A stretch of 64,000 bases of DNA from Microbacterium oleivorans (GTDB taxonomy: Bacteria; Actinomycetota; Actinomycetes; Actinomycetales; Microbacteriaceae), in contig NZ_CP058316.1 in assembly GCF_013389665.1 (NCBI RefSeq), forward strand, positions 682,001 to 746,000, in the 5' to 3' direction. The notes under the pieces are model-generated. The model was not told the DNA's origin, searched no databases, and was given only the letters and a program-made list of their open reading frames with translations. This document shows positions 30,811 through 41,577 of the stretch, one piece after another. The translations under genes were made by a program, and so were the position numbers. Within the stretch, counting starts at the first letter, position 1. Every line of letters begins with the position of its first letter.

Positions 30811-31789
30811 TCATTCCTGCGCCGCGCGGATGGTGGCGACCTGGTACAGAGCCACGGATGCCGCGATCCCGGCATTGAGCGACTCGGTCGCCGCCGAGAT
30901 CGGGATCGACACGACCTGGTCGCAGGTCTCGGTCACCAGACGCGATAGACCCTTGCCCTCGGATCCGACGACGATGAGCACCGGGCGGTCGGCGAGCTGC
31001 AGCGCGGGGAGCGCGACGTCGCCGCCACCGTCGAGTCCGAGCACGAAGACGCCCTGCTTCTTGAACTCCTTGAGCGTGGTCGTCAGGTTCGGGGCGATCG
31101 CGACGGGGATGCGGGCGGCCGCACCCGCACTGGTCTTCCACGCCGCGGAGTTCACGCCTGCCGAACGACGCTGCGGGATGATGACGCCCTGACTGCCGAA
31201 TGCGGCGGCCGAGCGCATGATCGCACCCAGGTTGCGCGGATCGGTGACGCCGTCGAGCGCGACGAACAGCGGGGTCTCGCCACGGTCGATGACCTCCTCG
31301 AGCAGATCCTGCGGATGCCCGTACTCGTACGGCGGCACCTTGATCGCGACGCCCTGGTGCACGCCGTCGAACCCGGCCATGCGATCGAGCTCCTGACGCG
31401 TGACCTCGAGGACGGGGATGCCGCGGTTCGTGGCGATCGACAGCATCTCCTTGACCCGGTCATCCATCTCGACGCGTTGCGCGATGTAGAACGCGGTCGC
31501 GGGGATCTTCGCACGCAGCGCTTCGAGCACGCTGTTGCGGCCCGTGACGGTCTCGGTGTCGTCGCCCGCCTTCGCCTTCGGCGCCCGATTGCCGTTCGAG
31601 CGCTGCTGGGTCTTTCCTCCTGCGGCGACGAATCGCTCCTGGGCGGCCTTGCGCTTGCCGGCGGGGTGCCAGGCGCGGTCCTCGGCCTTCGGCGTCGGCC
31701 CGCGGCCCTCGAGCGAGCGACGGTTCTTGCCGCCGGTGCCCTTGGTCGGGCCCTTCTTCTTGCCGCGTCCGGCGGACGGATTTCCTGGC

Positions 31790-31797
<8 letters not shown>
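30811..31797 (-). CDS. rlmB: 23S rRNA (guanosine-2'-O)-methyltransferase
   Basis: This 328-residue SpoU/RlmB-family enzyme has a basic low-complexity N-terminus of about 85 residues, typical of actinobacterial RlmB. Then come [13 protein letters not shown], the SPOUT motifs [32 protein letters not shown], and [21 protein letters not shown]. It acts on 23S rRNA using SAM. It overlaps the end of cysS by 8 bases, giving the conserved cysS-rlmB order. Confidence 0.95.
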
Positions 31798-33223
<1,426 letters not shown>

Positions 33224-33295
33224 TTCACCAGCCTACCGGCGGGGCGACGCGGCGCCGCGGCACGCCCGCACGACATGAGGCGGTAGAACTGGAGA

Positions 33296-34216
33296 GTGCT
33301 GTTCGTGATCGCCGTCCTCGTCGCCGCCGTGCTGTTCGGGACGACGGGAACAGCGCAGGCCCTCGGCCCGGCGGACACCACTCCGCTCGCCGTCGGCGTC
33401 GCGCGCCTGCTCGTCGGCGGCACCGCCCTCGGGATCCTCGGGCTGACCGTCGGGCGACACCGGCAGCGGACCCAGGGCCGGCCGGACGCGACCCGACGTG
33501 GGCGCGCGCTCTTGCTCATGGCGCTCACGGGGCTGTGCCTGGCCCTGTACCAACCGTTGTTCTTCCTCGGCACCGCACGGAACGGCGTCGCGGTCGGCAC
33601 CGTCATCGCCCTCGGGTCCGCCCCCGTGCTCGCCGGGCTGCTCGAATGGCTGCTGACGCGGCGTCGACCGACGTCGTCGTGGATGCTCGCGACAGCGCTC
33701 GCGACCGCCGGAGTCGCTCTGCTCGCGGTCGCCGGCGGCGGCTCGAGCGGCGCCGACATCGTGGGGGTCGCCGGCTCGCTCGGCGCGGGTGCCTCGTTCG
33801 CCGTCATCGCCAACGCGCAGCGCCGGCTCGTGTCGGCCGGGTGGGATGCGTTCACGGTCTCGGGCGCGATGGGCGCCGGCGCAGCCGTCTGCGGACTCGT
33901 CATGCTGCCGTTCACCGACATGGGCTGGTTCGCCGAGCCGCGCGGCTGGCTCATGGCCGTCTGGCTCGGGCTCGCCACTGTCGCCCTCGCGTACGCCCTG
34001 TTCACCTGGGGACTGGGCGGGCTGAGCGCGGCGACGGCGGCGACCCTGACACTCGCCGAGCCGCTGACGGCGAGCCTGCTCGGGGTGCTGCTGTTGGGCG
34101 AGCAGCTCGCCCTCCCGGCGATCGCCGGGCTCGCCGTGCTCGCGACGGGCCTGATTCTGCTCGCGGCGACGTCGCGGTCGCGCCGCAATCCCGCTCCGAC
34201 CCCCTTGGAGGCCTGA
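33296..34216 (+). CDS. EamA-family (DMT) membrane transporter
   Basis: This 306-residue protein starts at GTG 33296 and has about ten membrane segments in two EamA repeats. Examples are VLFVIAVLVAAVLFGTTG, GLCLALYQPLFFLGT, and the second-repeat GLSAATAATLTLAEPLTASLLGVLLLGEQL, which is the typical end of this family. It probably exports amino acids or other metabolites. The start overlaps no gene. The GNAT gene follows after 1 base, so the two are one transcript inserted in the carD-ispDF/cysS-rlmB block. Confidence 0.88.
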   Translation: MLFVIAVLVAAVLFGTTGTAQALGPADTTPLAVGVARLLVGGTALGILGLTVGRHRQRTQGRPDATRRGRALLLMALTGLCLALYQPLFFLGTARNGVAVGTVIALGSAPVLAGLLEWLLTRRRPTSSWMLATALATAGVALLAVAGGGSSGADIVGVAGSLGAGASFAVIANAQRRLVSAGWDAFTVSGAMGAGAAVCGLVMLPFTDMGWFAEPRGWLMAVWLGLATVALAYALFTWGLGGLSAATAATLTLAEPLTASLLGVLLLGEQLALPAIAGLAVLATGLILLAATSRSRRNPAPTPLEA

Positions 34217-34217
34217 C

Positions 34218-34703
34218 ATGTCGACATCGGTCACGATCGTGCGCGACGACCTCACCGGCGAACCGACCCGTGCGCTGAGCGCCTCGCACGCGTCGGGCAT
34301 GCTCGCGAACACCCCGGTCGAGAGCGTGCACGCGCTCGATCTGACCGGACTGCAGGATCCGGCCGTCCGTGTGTACTCCGCCTGGGTCGACGGCGAGATC
34401 GCGGGGGTCGGCGCGTTCAAACGCTTCGCTGCGGATCGCGCCGAGCTCAAGTCGATGCGCGTCGCCGACGCGTTCCTCGGACGCGGCATCGGCCGCGCGA
34501 TCCTCGGGCACCTCGAGCACGAGGCCCGCGCCGCCGGCATCCGCAGCCTCTGGCTCGAGACGGGCGCCGGCGCCGACTTCGTGGCGGCCCGCACCCTGTA
34601 CGAGCGGTCGGGGTTCGTCGTCTGCGCACCCTTCGGCGACTACGCGCCCGATCCGCTGTCGGTCTTCATGACGCGCGAGCTCGCACCCGCGACGGAGTCG
34701 TGA
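34218..34703 (+). CDS. GNAT-family N-acetyltransferase
   Basis: This 161-residue protein has the acetyl-CoA binding motif A: AELKSMRVADAFLGRGIGRAILGHLEHEARAAGI (R-G-x-G-x-G/A region at about 88-98), followed by LWLETGAG and YERSGFVV. The substrate is not predictable. It follows the EamA transporter gene by one base, suggesting shared detoxification or resistance, a pairing seen in bacteria but not proven here. Confidence 0.9.
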   Translation: MSTSVTIVRDDLTGEPTRALSASHASGMLANTPVESVHALDLTGLQDPAVRVYSAWVDGEIAGVGAFKRFAADRAELKSMRVADAFLGRGIGRAILGHLEHEARAAGIRSLWLETGAGADFVAARTLYERSGFVVCAPFGDYAPDPLSVFMTRELAPATES

Positions 34704-34731
34704 GGACGGACGGCGGCGGTGTCCGACGCGG

Positions 34732-35913
34732 TCAGTGCGCGGGGTGGACCAGAGCCACGGCGGTCGCCGAGACGCCTTCGCCGGACCCGGTGAACCCGAG
34801 CCCGTCGGTCGTGGTCGCCGCCACCGACACCGGTGCGCCGAGGGCCGCCGAGAGCACCCGCTCGGCCTCGGCGCGGCGGGACGCGAACCGCGGGCGATTG
34901 GCCTGCACCTGGACCGAGACGTTCCCGACCGCGAACCCGGCCTCTGCGACGAGCTCGCGCACCCGGCGGAGGAAGACCTCCCCGGTGGCGCCCGCGAACT
35001 CGGGACGGTCGACGCCGAAGTGCGTGCCGATGTCGCCGAGTCCCGCGGCCGCGAGGACGGCGTCGACGATCGCATGAGCCACCGCGTCACCGTCCGAATG
35101 ACCCCGGAGGCCGGCCTCGCCCGGCCACTCCAGGCCCGCCAGGCGCAACGTCGCTTCGCCGCCGACGGCGTGCACATCCGTGCCGATCCCCACCCGCGGG
35201 AGCACGGGGACCCGGTCGGCAGCGCCGCGCACCAGATGTCGCGCACGGTCGAGATCGGCCGGCGTCGTGATCTTGAACGCCAGATCACTGCCCGCCACGT
35301 GACGCACCCCGTAGCCGGCGGCGGCGAACAACGCCGCATCGTCGGTGTGATCGTCGGTCGCACGAGCGTAGGCGTCCTCGAGGGCGGCACGGGGGAATCC
35401 CTGAGGCGTCTGGGCCGCGACCAGCGGAGCACGGTCGACGGCGGCGGTCACCGCCGCATCCTCGACGCGCTTGAGGGTGTCGACGACGGGTCGGGCGGGG
35501 ATCGCGCCGGCGCCCGACTCGCGCACCTCGTCGATCACCCGGGCGAAGACGTCGGCGGGCGTCAGCGCGCGTGCCGCGTCGTGGACCAGCACGATCTCGA
35601 CATCGGCCCACAGCGCGTGGAGGCCTGCGGCCACGGACTCCTGCCGCGAGGTGCCGCCCGCCACGACCGAGACCAACGAGGCACGATCGCCGAACGCGGC
35701 CTCGGCCTCGGTGCGGGCATCTCCTTCGCGACCCGGCGGAACGACCACGACGACCTGCGCCGGGGGTGCGAGTGCGACGCCGTCCAGCGCGTGGCGGAGG
35801 ATCGTGTGTGCGTCGATTCCGACGAAGGCCTTCGGGCCTCCTGCGCCCAGGCGCGAGCCGGAGCCCGCGGCGACGACGACGACGGCGACCCGAGGGACCG
35901 GGATGATGCTCAC
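34732..35913 (-). CDS. ispDF: Bifunctional IspD/IspF (MEP pathway)
   Basis: This 393-residue fusion has an IspD domain at about 1-225: AAGSGSRLGAGGPKAF is the CTP-binding loop, LVHDAARAL follows, then PVVDTLKRV. An IspF domain follows from about 237: GIGTDVHAV holds the metal-binding Asp and His, HSDGDAVAHAIVDA and IGTHFGVDRPEF follow. It carries out the cytidylyl transfer to MEP and the cyclisation to MEcPP, consecutive-family steps of isoprenoid synthesis. It is 19 bases after carD in the same direction. Confidence 0.96.
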   Translation of the reverse strand: MSIIPVPRVAVVVVAAGSGSRLGAGGPKAFVGIDAHTILRHALDGVALAPPAQVVVVVPPGREGDARTEAEAAFGDRASLVSVVAGGTSRQESVAAGLHALWADVEIVLVHDAARALTPADVFARVIDEVRESGAGAIPARPVVDTLKRVEDAAVTAAVDRAPLVAAQTPQGFPRAALEDAYARATDDHTDDAALFAAAGYGVRHVAGSDLAFKITTPADLDRARHLVRGAADRVPVLPRVGIGTDVHAVGGEATLRLAGLEWPGEAGLRGHSDGDAVAHAIVDAVLAAAGLGDIGTHFGVDRPEFAGATGEVFLRRVRELVAEAGFAVGNVSVQVQANRPRFASRRAEAERVLSAALGAPVSVAATTTDGLGFTGSGEGVSATAVALVHPAH

Positions 35914-35932
35914 GGCGGTGTCGCCGCGCCGG

Positions 35933-36415
35933 TCAGGAGGCGAGGACCTCGTCGAGCACGCCCGAGGCGTGCTCTTCGTCGGCCTTCAGCGCGAGCGCGA
36001 TCTCGGAGACGAGGATCTGACGGGCCTTGGCGAGCATGCGCTTCTCACCCGCGGACAGGCCGCGGTCCTGATCGCGGCGCCACAGGTCGCGGACGACCTC
36101 GCTGACCTTGATCACATCGCCCGAGGCGAGCTTCTCGAGGTTCGCCTTGTACCGACGCGACCAGTTGGTGGGCTCCTCGGTGAACGGCGCGCGGAGCACA
36201 TCGAACACACGCTCGAGGCCGTCCTTGCCGATGACGTCGCGAACGCCGACGAGATCGACGTTGTCAGCCGGGACCTCGATGATGAGGTCTCCCTGGGTGA
36301 CGTTGAGCTTCAGGTATTTCTTCGTCTCGCCCTTGATGATCCGGTCCTTGACCTCGATGATCGTGGCTGCCCCGTGGTGGGGGTAGACGACGGTTTCGCC
36401 AACCTCAAAAAGCAT
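35933..36415 (-). CDS. carD: CarD-family transcription regulator
   Basis: This 160-residue protein starts at ATG 36415 ([19 protein letters not shown]). The N-terminal RNA-polymerase-interacting Tudor-like domain is at 1-65, and the C-terminal helical DNA-binding domain at about 70-160 contains the [13 protein letters not shown] segment with the conserved Trp. CarD binds the RNAP beta subunit and stabilises open complexes, mainly at rRNA promoters. It leads the ispDF unit in the standard actinobacterial order. Confidence 0.95.
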   Translation of the reverse strand: MLFEVGETVVYPHHGAATIIEVKDRIIKGETKKYLKLNVTQGDLIIEVPADNVDLVGVRDVIGKDGLERVFDVLRAPFTEEPTNWSRRYKANLEKLASGDVIKVSEVVRDLWRRDQDRGLSAGEKRMLAKARQILVSEIALALKADEEHASGVLDEVLAS

Positions 36416-36571
36416 GGAGTTATATCCCTTCGGCAACATCCAGGATACCACAGGGGGCATACAGTAAGGTTCGCCGCCGCCGGCCCCGTGCGCGGACACG
36501 GCGGTGTCGGCGGAAGCCCGGGTGCACCCCGTAGACTGCATGTTGCCGCCGTCTGCCTGCCTGGAGGATCC

Positions 36572-37042
36572 GTGAAACTGCGAATCGTCGCTTCTATCGC
36601 CCTGGGCGCCGCCCTGACCCTGGGAGCCACGGGCTGCAGCATGATCGCCCCGCAGGCGACGACCATCGACTACTCCGCCTCCGACGGCGTGAACATCCCG
36701 CCCTCGGGCCCCCTCGACATCCGCAACGCGATGGTGATCGCCGACGAGTCCGGCACCGCGGGAAACTTCCTGGCCGCGATCGTCAACGACACCGACGAGC
36801 CGCAGACGCTGGTGTTCGGGTTCGGCGATGACACCACGACGCTCCGCGTGCCCGCCCGCGAGCGCATCAGCCTGGGCGTCGACGGCGAGGAGCCCATCCT
36901 CCTCGAGGACATCGACACCCTGCCCGGAGCCACCCTCCCCATGTCGTTCCAGTCCGGCGACGGCGAGGGCGTGCGCACCGAGGTTCCCGTGCTCGACGGG
37001 ATGCTGCCGTACTACACCGAGTTCGTGCCCCGCGTCGACTGA
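36572..37042 (+). CDS. Putative lipoprotein
   Basis: This 156-residue protein starts at GTG 36572 behind CTGGAGG. The signal peptide [23 protein letters not shown] has a lipobox-like end (Cys22). The mature part is beta-rich, with [33 protein letters not shown], a pattern seen in small actinobacterial lipoproteins annotated DNA-modification methylase by error. Probably membrane-anchored outside the cell. Unknown function. A strong shared terminator separates it from regX3. Confidence 0.8.
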   Translation: MKLRIVASIALGAALTLGATGCSMIAPQATTIDYSASDGVNIPPSGPLDIRNAMVIADESGTAGNFLAAIVNDTDEPQTLVFGFGDDTTTLRVPARERISLGVDGEEPILLEDIDTLPGATLPMSFQSGDGEGVRTEVPVLDGMLPYYTEFVPRVD

Positions 37043-37065
37043 CCTCGGCACGCGGCCAGCACGCG

Positions 37066-37101
37066 ACGAGAGGGCCCGGCGTCGCCGCCGGGCCCTCTCG
37101 T
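37066..37101. terminator. Bidirectional terminator between lipoprotein gene and regX3
   Basis: A perfect 16-bp stem (37066-37081 with 37086-37101) with a TCGC loop lies between two convergent genes. It can serve both strands. Confidence 0.85.
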
Positions 37102-37135
37102 CATCTCCCGTCACCGCCGACGCGGGCGGGCATTC

Positions 37136-37819
37136 TCAGGCCTCGAAGCGGTAGCCCAGGCCACGCACCGTCAGCAGCATCGCAGGCTGCCCCGGGTCGG
37201 CCTCGATGCGCGACCGGATGCGCTTGATGTGCACGTCGAGCGTCTTGGTGTCACCGAAGTAGTCGCTCCCCCACACCCGATCGATGAGCTGTCCGCGTGT
37301 CATCACCCGTCCGGCGTTGCGCATGAGCACCTCGAGCAGTTCGAACTCCTTGAGGGGCATGTTGATCTCGCGACCGTCGACGGCCACGGTGTGGCGGTCG
37401 AGGTCGATCGTCACCCGGCCACCGGCGAGCACGCGCTCGTCGACGTCCACATCGGCGGTCGACGCGCGACGCAGCACCGCGCGCATCCGGGCGAGGAGCT
37501 CGCGCGAGGAATACGGCTTCGTGACGTAGTCGTCGGCGCCCAACTCGAGCCCGACGACGATGTCGACCTCGGAGTCCTTCGCGGTCAACATGATGATCGG
37601 GATCTTCGAGGTGGTGCGCACGATGCGGCACACCTCGGTTCCCGGCATCCCGGGCAGCATGAGGTCGAGCAGCACGATGTCGGCACCACGGGAGTCGAAC
37701 GCCTCGAGGGCAGACGGACCGTCCTCGGCGATCTCGACCTCGAACCCCTCCCGACGCAGCAGGTACGCCAGCGGATCGGCGAGGTCGGGCTCATCCTCGA
37801 CGAGCAGAACACGGGTCAT
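37136..37819 (-). CDS. regX3: OmpR/PhoB-type response regulator RegX3
   Basis: This 227-residue regulator has acidic pocket residues E8-D9, phospho-acceptor D52 (IVLLDLMLPG), Thr79 in IIMLTAKDS and K101 (YVTKPYSS). The winged-helix output domain spans about 130-227, with FELLEVLMRNAGRVMTRGQLIDRVWGSDYFGDTKTLDVHIKRIRSRI. It overlaps senX3 by 4 bases. With phoU divergent and pst in the same window, it should be the phosphate-starvation regulator, binding GTTCACC-type repeats. Confidence 0.93.
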   Translation of the reverse strand: MTRVLLVEDEPDLADPLAYLLRREGFEVEIAEDGPSALEAFDSRGADIVLLDLMLPGMPGTEVCRIVRTTSKIPIIMLTAKDSEVDIVVGLELGADDYVTKPYSSRELLARMRAVLRRASTADVDVDERVLAGGRVTIDLDRHTVAVDGREINMPLKEFELLEVLMRNAGRVMTRGQLIDRVWGSDYFGDTKTLDVHIKRIRSRIEADPGQPAMLLTVRGLGYRFEA

Positions 37820-39021
37820 GGTGCGTCTCCCTTCGTCCGGGCGGGAAGGGCCCGGGCGATCTTCTTCTTGGTCTTCTTCGGCGCGGGCGTCCCCTCGGGG
37901 GCCGGTACCGCGGGAAGCCGGATGGTGAACGTCGATCCGCGCCCGGGCCGTGACCACAACTGCACTTCGCCGCCGTGACGCTGGACGGCATGCTTGACGA
38001 TCGACAGGCCGAGACCGGTGCCTCCGGTACGCCGCGATCGGGCGTAGTCGGCGCGGTAGAAGCGCTCGAAGACCCGTTGCTGCTCGTTCTCGGGGATGCC
38101 GATGCCACGGTCGGTGACGGCGATCTCGATCGCGTCGGCGACGTCGCGCACACCGACTCCGACCTGGCTGGCAGGCGGCGAGTACGCGATGGCGTTGGCG
38201 ATGAGGTTGCCGACCGCCTCGCTGAGGACCTGCACGTCGCCGCGTACGTAGAGGCCGCGATCGCCGCCGCGGACCAGCGCGACGCCGGCGGACTCGGCCG
38301 CGATGACGTGGGTCTCGATCGCCGAGGTGATGACCTCGTCGACGGCGACGTCCCGCAGCTCGGTGAGCTCGTCGGAGGACTGCAGTCGCGAAAGGCTCAT
38401 GATGCGCGACGTGAGGTTGCCCAGACGCATCGCCTCGGCGCTGAGCCGGGTTGCGAAGCGTCTCACCTGCTCGGGGTCGTCGGCGGCCGACTCGATCGCC
38501 TCGGCGAGCAGCGTCACCGCGCCCACCGGCGTCTTGAGCTCGTGGCTGGTGTTGGCGACGAAGTCACGGCGCATCTCGGCGACACGTTCTCGCTCGGTGA
38601 TGTCGCGCACCAGCACGAGCGTCAGCCGGGGGGTGATCCCGCTGGCGCGCGCGACGATGAGCCGCGGCTCGGCGGGCGCGACGCCGCGTCGCAGGCGCAG
38701 CGTGCCCGTCTCGGAGTGCGACACGCCGCGCGACGATCGCAGCAGTTCGCGCAGCTCGTCCCCGGGGATCGCCTCCCCCTCGCGGAGACCGAACAGCTCG
38801 GCGGTCGGCGAGGTGGCGACGATGACGAACGACGCGTCGACGATGAGCGCCGCCTCGTCGAGGGCGGCCAGGACGGCGCGCGCGCCGGGCGGGACGTCGC
38901 CGTCGGCCTGAGCGATCGCGCGGTCGCGCGCCCGGAGCGCGAAGAACACGAGAGCGGAGACGAGGATCCCGACGACGGCCCCGGCGAGCAGGGCGACGAG
39001 CGCCAGCTGCGTCGGGTTCAT
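37816..39021 (-). CDS. senX3: Sensor histidine kinase SenX3
   Basis: This 401-residue kinase has one clear membrane segment at 5-29, a PAS-like domain (ALDEAALIVDASFVIVATSPTAEL, about 52-140), and a dimerisation helix with H160 in DFVANTSHELKTPVGA. The ATP-binding domain holds N-box NLIANAIAYSP, G1 DRGIGIPENE, and G2 GTGLGLSIVKH. It phosphorylates RegX3. The absence of a large extracellular sensor fits SenX3, which senses phosphate indirectly through PhoU and Pst. A basic tail extends past the kinase domain. Confidence 0.93.
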   Translation of the reverse strand: MNPTQLALVALLAGAVVGILVSALVFFALRARDRAIAQADGDVPPGARAVLAALDEAALIVDASFVIVATSPTAELFGLREGEAIPGDELRELLRSSRGVSHSETGTLRLRRGVAPAEPRLIVARASGITPRLTLVLVRDITERERVAEMRRDFVANTSHELKTPVGAVTLLAEAIESAADDPEQVRRFATRLSAEAMRLGNLTSRIMSLSRLQSSDELTELRDVAVDEVITSAIETHVIAAESAGVALVRGGDRGLYVRGDVQVLSEAVGNLIANAIAYSPPASQVGVGVRDVADAIEIAVTDRGIGIPENEQQRVFERFYRADYARSRRTGGTGLGLSIVKHAVQRHGGEVQLWSRPGRGSTFTIRLPAVPAPEGTPAPKKTKKKIARALPARTKGDAP

Positions 39022-39093
39022 TCCTCCAGATTAGGACGCCGCCGACGCACGCACCGTCGTCATCCGCACGATCCTCCGGCGAGGCGGCGGGAT

Positions 39094-39126
39094 GTTCATC
39101 GGCCGGGCACCGTTCGTTAACCTTGT
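39094..39126. promoter_or_regulatory. PHO-box-like triple direct repeat between senX3 and phoU
   Basis: Three consecutive 11-bp units start at 39094 (GTTCATC...), 39105 (GGGCACC...) and 39116 (GTTAACC...), resembling the GTTCACC direct repeats bound by PhoP/RegX3 in actinobacteria. The middle unit matches only in part. The site is about 70 bases before both divergent starts, so RegX3 could control both genes. Confidence 0.55.
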
Positions 39127-39192
39127 CGAGCGACAATCGCGTCGCCGTGAGTGCGGTGTCGTGCTGTCCCCGCAAGAAGGAAAGGTGCCCTG

Positions 39193-39879
39193 ATGCGCGA
39201 AGTTTTCCACCAGTCCCTCGAGGACGTCCAGGCTCGCCTGGTCGAGATCTCCGAGCTGGTGACCGTCGCGATCGAGAAGGCCACGCGCGCGTTCGGGACC
39301 AGCGACATCAACCTCGCCGAAGAGGTCATCGACGCGGATGCCGTGATCGACGACAAGGCGATCGCGATCGATGAGCTCGCGATCGAGATCCTCGCGCGCC
39401 AGCAGCCCGTCGCCCGCGACCTGCGCATCGTGGTGGCCGCACTGCGCACCAGCGCCTCGCTCGAGCGCATGGGCGACATCGCCGAGCACGTCGCCCAGCT
39501 GACCCGCATGCGCTTCCCCGAGCGCGCCATCCCGAAGGGCCTGAAGGGCACCTTCACCAAGATGGGCGAGATCGACGTGGAGGTCGCCCGCACGCTCACC
39601 GAACTGCTGCGCACCGAGGACCTCGCGCTCGTCGAGACGCTGCGCGCCCTCGACGACCGGCTCGACGACCTGCACCTCAGCGTGTTCGAGAAGGTGCTCA
39701 GCGAGAACTGGCAGGGCGAGGCCGCCGCGACGGTGGACGCGACCCTGGCCAGCCGGTACCACGAGCGTTTCGCCGACCACGCCGTCACGGTCGGCAAGCG
39801 CGTCGCCTACCTCGCCACGGGCGAGTGGCGTCCCGACACCGAGACGATCAACGTCATCGTCGGAGAGAACAGCCTCTGA
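39193..39879 (+). CDS. phoU: Phosphate uptake regulator PhoU
   Basis: This 228-residue all-helical PhoU starts at ATG 39193 (MREVFHQSLEDVQARLVEIS) behind AGAAGGAAAG. The two PhoU repeats carry the metal-binding DADAVIDDKA and RHHER-like segments (ASLERMGDIAEHV in repeat 1, YHERFADHAVTVGKRVAYLATGE in repeat 2). It represses SenX3 signalling when phosphate is plentiful. It is divergent from senX3, the usual actinobacterial layout, and is followed by a strong terminator. Confidence 0.96.
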   Translation: MREVFHQSLEDVQARLVEISELVTVAIEKATRAFGTSDINLAEEVIDADAVIDDKAIAIDELAIEILARQQPVARDLRIVVAALRTSASLERMGDIAEHVAQLTRMRFPERAIPKGLKGTFTKMGEIDVEVARTLTELLRTEDLALVETLRALDDRLDDLHLSVFEKVLSENWQGEAAATVDATLASRYHERFADHAVTVGKRVAYLATGEWRPDTETINVIVGENSL

Positions 39880-39896
39880 CGGACGTCGCGCTGACG

Positions 39897-39932
39897 ACGA
39901 AGGGGCGGTGCCGGTCGGCACCGCCCCTTCGT
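39897..39932. terminator. Bidirectional terminator between phoU and gpmA
   Basis: A 17-bp perfect stem (39897-39913 with 39916-39932) lies between convergent genes. The loop is very short, so pairing near the tip is partly open. Confidence 0.85.
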
Positions 39933-39943
39933 GGTCCGCTGAG

Positions 39944-40693
39944 TCAGGCCTTGCCCTGATTCGCCACGGCGGCGGCGCCCGCGGCAGCGGCCTCGGGGTC
40001 GAGGTACTCGCCCGGTGCGAGGGGCTGCAGGTTCTCGTCGAGCTTGTAGACGAGCGGGATGCCCGTGGGGATGTTCAACTCGGCGATGTCGGCGTCGCTG
40101 ATGCCCTCGAGCTGCTTCACCAGGGCGCGCAGCGAGTTGCCGTGCGCCGTGACGAGCACGGTCTTGCCCGAGCGCAGATCGTCGGCGATCTCGGTCTCCC
40201 AGTACGGCAGCAGGCGATCGATCACCAGCTTCAGCGACTCGGTGCGGGGCACCTCGCCGTCGATGCCCGCGTAGCGGGGGTCGCCGACCTGGCTGTACTG
40301 GTCGTCGTCGGCGAGGAGCGGCGGCGGCACGTCGAACGAGCGGCGCCACAGCATGAACTGCTCGTTGCCGTACTCCTCGAGGGTCTGCGCCTTGTCCTTG
40401 CCCTGCAGCGCACCGTAGTGACGCTCGTTCAGGCGCCACGACCGCTTGACGGGGATCCACAGCCGATCGGCCGCGTCGAGCGCGATCTGCGCGGTCTGGA
40501 TGGCACGGCTGAGCACGGAGGTGTACAGCACGTCGGGGAGGAGCCCGGCATCGGCGAGCAGCTCGCCCCCGCGCTGGGCCTCGGCCTTGCCCTGGTCGGT
40601 CAGGCGGACATCGACCCAGCCGGTGAACTGGTTGGACTTGTTCCACTCGCTCTGGCCGTGGCGGAGGAGGATCAGCGTGTAGGGCGCACTCAT
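39944..40693 (-). CDS. gpmA: 2,3-bisphosphoglycerate-dependent phosphoglycerate mutase
   Basis: This 249-residue glycolytic enzyme has the catalytic RHG in [29 protein letters not shown] (His near residue 11), [12 protein letters not shown] with the general-acid Glu, and [12 protein letters not shown] with the second His. It interconverts 3- and 2-phosphoglycerate. The C-terminus is a short Ala-rich tail. It is divergent from a methyltransferase gene only about 40 bases away. Confidence 0.96.
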   Translation of the reverse strand: MSAPYTLILLRHGQSEWNKSNQFTGWVDVRLTDQGKAEAQRGGELLADAGLLPDVLYTSVLSRAIQTAQIALDAADRLWIPVKRSWRLNERHYGALQGKDKAQTLEEYGNEQFMLWRRSFDVPPPLLADDDQYSQVGDPRYAGIDGEVPRTESLKLVIDRLLPYWETEIADDLRSGKTVLVTAHGNSLRALVKQLEGISDADIAELNIPTGIPLVYKLDENLQPLAPGEYLDPEAAAAGAAAVANQGKA

Positions 40694-40733
40694 GCCCCGA
40701 GTCTACCGAGCCCGGGCCTGCGATCATGGGGAC

Positions 40734-41552
40734 ATGGCCCCGGGACATATTGGGCAGGCGACGCGTGGCACCACGAACACGAACCGGCTGCGGCGCGTCG
40801 ATCGCTGGATCGCGCGGCATCCGGTGCTGCGCCGATGCGCCGACCCGCTGGTCGTCGATCTCGGCTACGGCGCGAGCGGTGTCACCGCGTTGGAGCTCGA
40901 GGCGCGACTGCGCCGATCGCGATCCGACGTCGACGTGCTCGGACTCGAGATCGACCCCGCGCGCGTGGCCCGGGCCCGCGAGCAGCTCGCCGCGGTGCGG
41001 GCCGGAAAGAGCGTGTTCTCCCCCGACGCCCGCGTCTCGTTCGACCGGGGCGGCTTCGAGGTGCCCATCGCCGGCGACCGGCGGCCGGCCGTGATCCGCG
41101 CGTTCAACGTGCTCCGTCAGTACGACGAGGACGACGTCGCCGCGGCCTGGACCCGGATGGCCGGCCGCCTCGCCCCGGACGGGATGCTCGTCGAGGGGAC
41201 GTGCGACGAGATCGGGCGGGTCAGCACCTGGATCGAGGTGGGACCGGATGCCGTCCCCCGCACGCTCACCCTGTCGTTGCGCCTCGCCGGACTCGACTCG
41301 CCCGCGGTGGCCGCCGAACGTCTGCCCAAGGCCCTCATCCACCGCAACGTGCCCGGCGAGGGCGTGCACGATCTGCTCGCCGACCTCGAGCGCGAGTGGG
41401 TGCGAGCGGCACCCGCATCGAGCTTCGGCCCCGTGCAGCGCTGGCGCGCAGCACTGGAGTCGCTGAGCAGCCGCGGCCTCGACCTCGGGCCCCGGTCGCG
41501 CTGGCGTCTCGGTGAGCTGACGGTGCCCTGGGCGCGGGTCGCGCCGAACTGA
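40734..41552 (+). CDS. SAM-dependent methyltransferase-like protein
   Basis: This 272-residue protein starts at ATG 40734 (MAPGHIGQATRGTTNTNRLRR); a start at 40692 would overlap gpmA. It carries the SAM motif I VVDLGYGASGVTALELEARL and acidic strand VLGLEIDPARVARAREQL. Later, AVIRAFNVLRQYDEDDVAAAW replaces the usual DPPY-like motif. The substrate is unknown. Similar proteins are found next to gpmA and phoU in related genomes, an observation from memory and not verifiable here. Confidence 0.8.
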   Translation: MAPGHIGQATRGTTNTNRLRRVDRWIARHPVLRRCADPLVVDLGYGASGVTALELEARLRRSRSDVDVLGLEIDPARVARAREQLAAVRAGKSVFSPDARVSFDRGGFEVPIAGDRRPAVIRAFNVLRQYDEDDVAAAWTRMAGRLAPDGMLVEGTCDEIGRVSTWIEVGPDAVPRTLTLSLRLAGLDSPAVAAERLPKALIHRNVPGEGVHDLLADLEREWVRAAPASSFGPVQRWRAALESLSSRGLDLGPRSRWRLGELTVPWARVAPN

Positions 41553-41577
41553 TCGAGCGCGTTCGCGCCCGGACCTG

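Noticed and set aside
28116..30878. 920-codon open frame on the plus strand opposite glgP
   Set aside because: A shadow of a highly conserved glycogen phosphorylase gene. No motifs and low-complexity composition.
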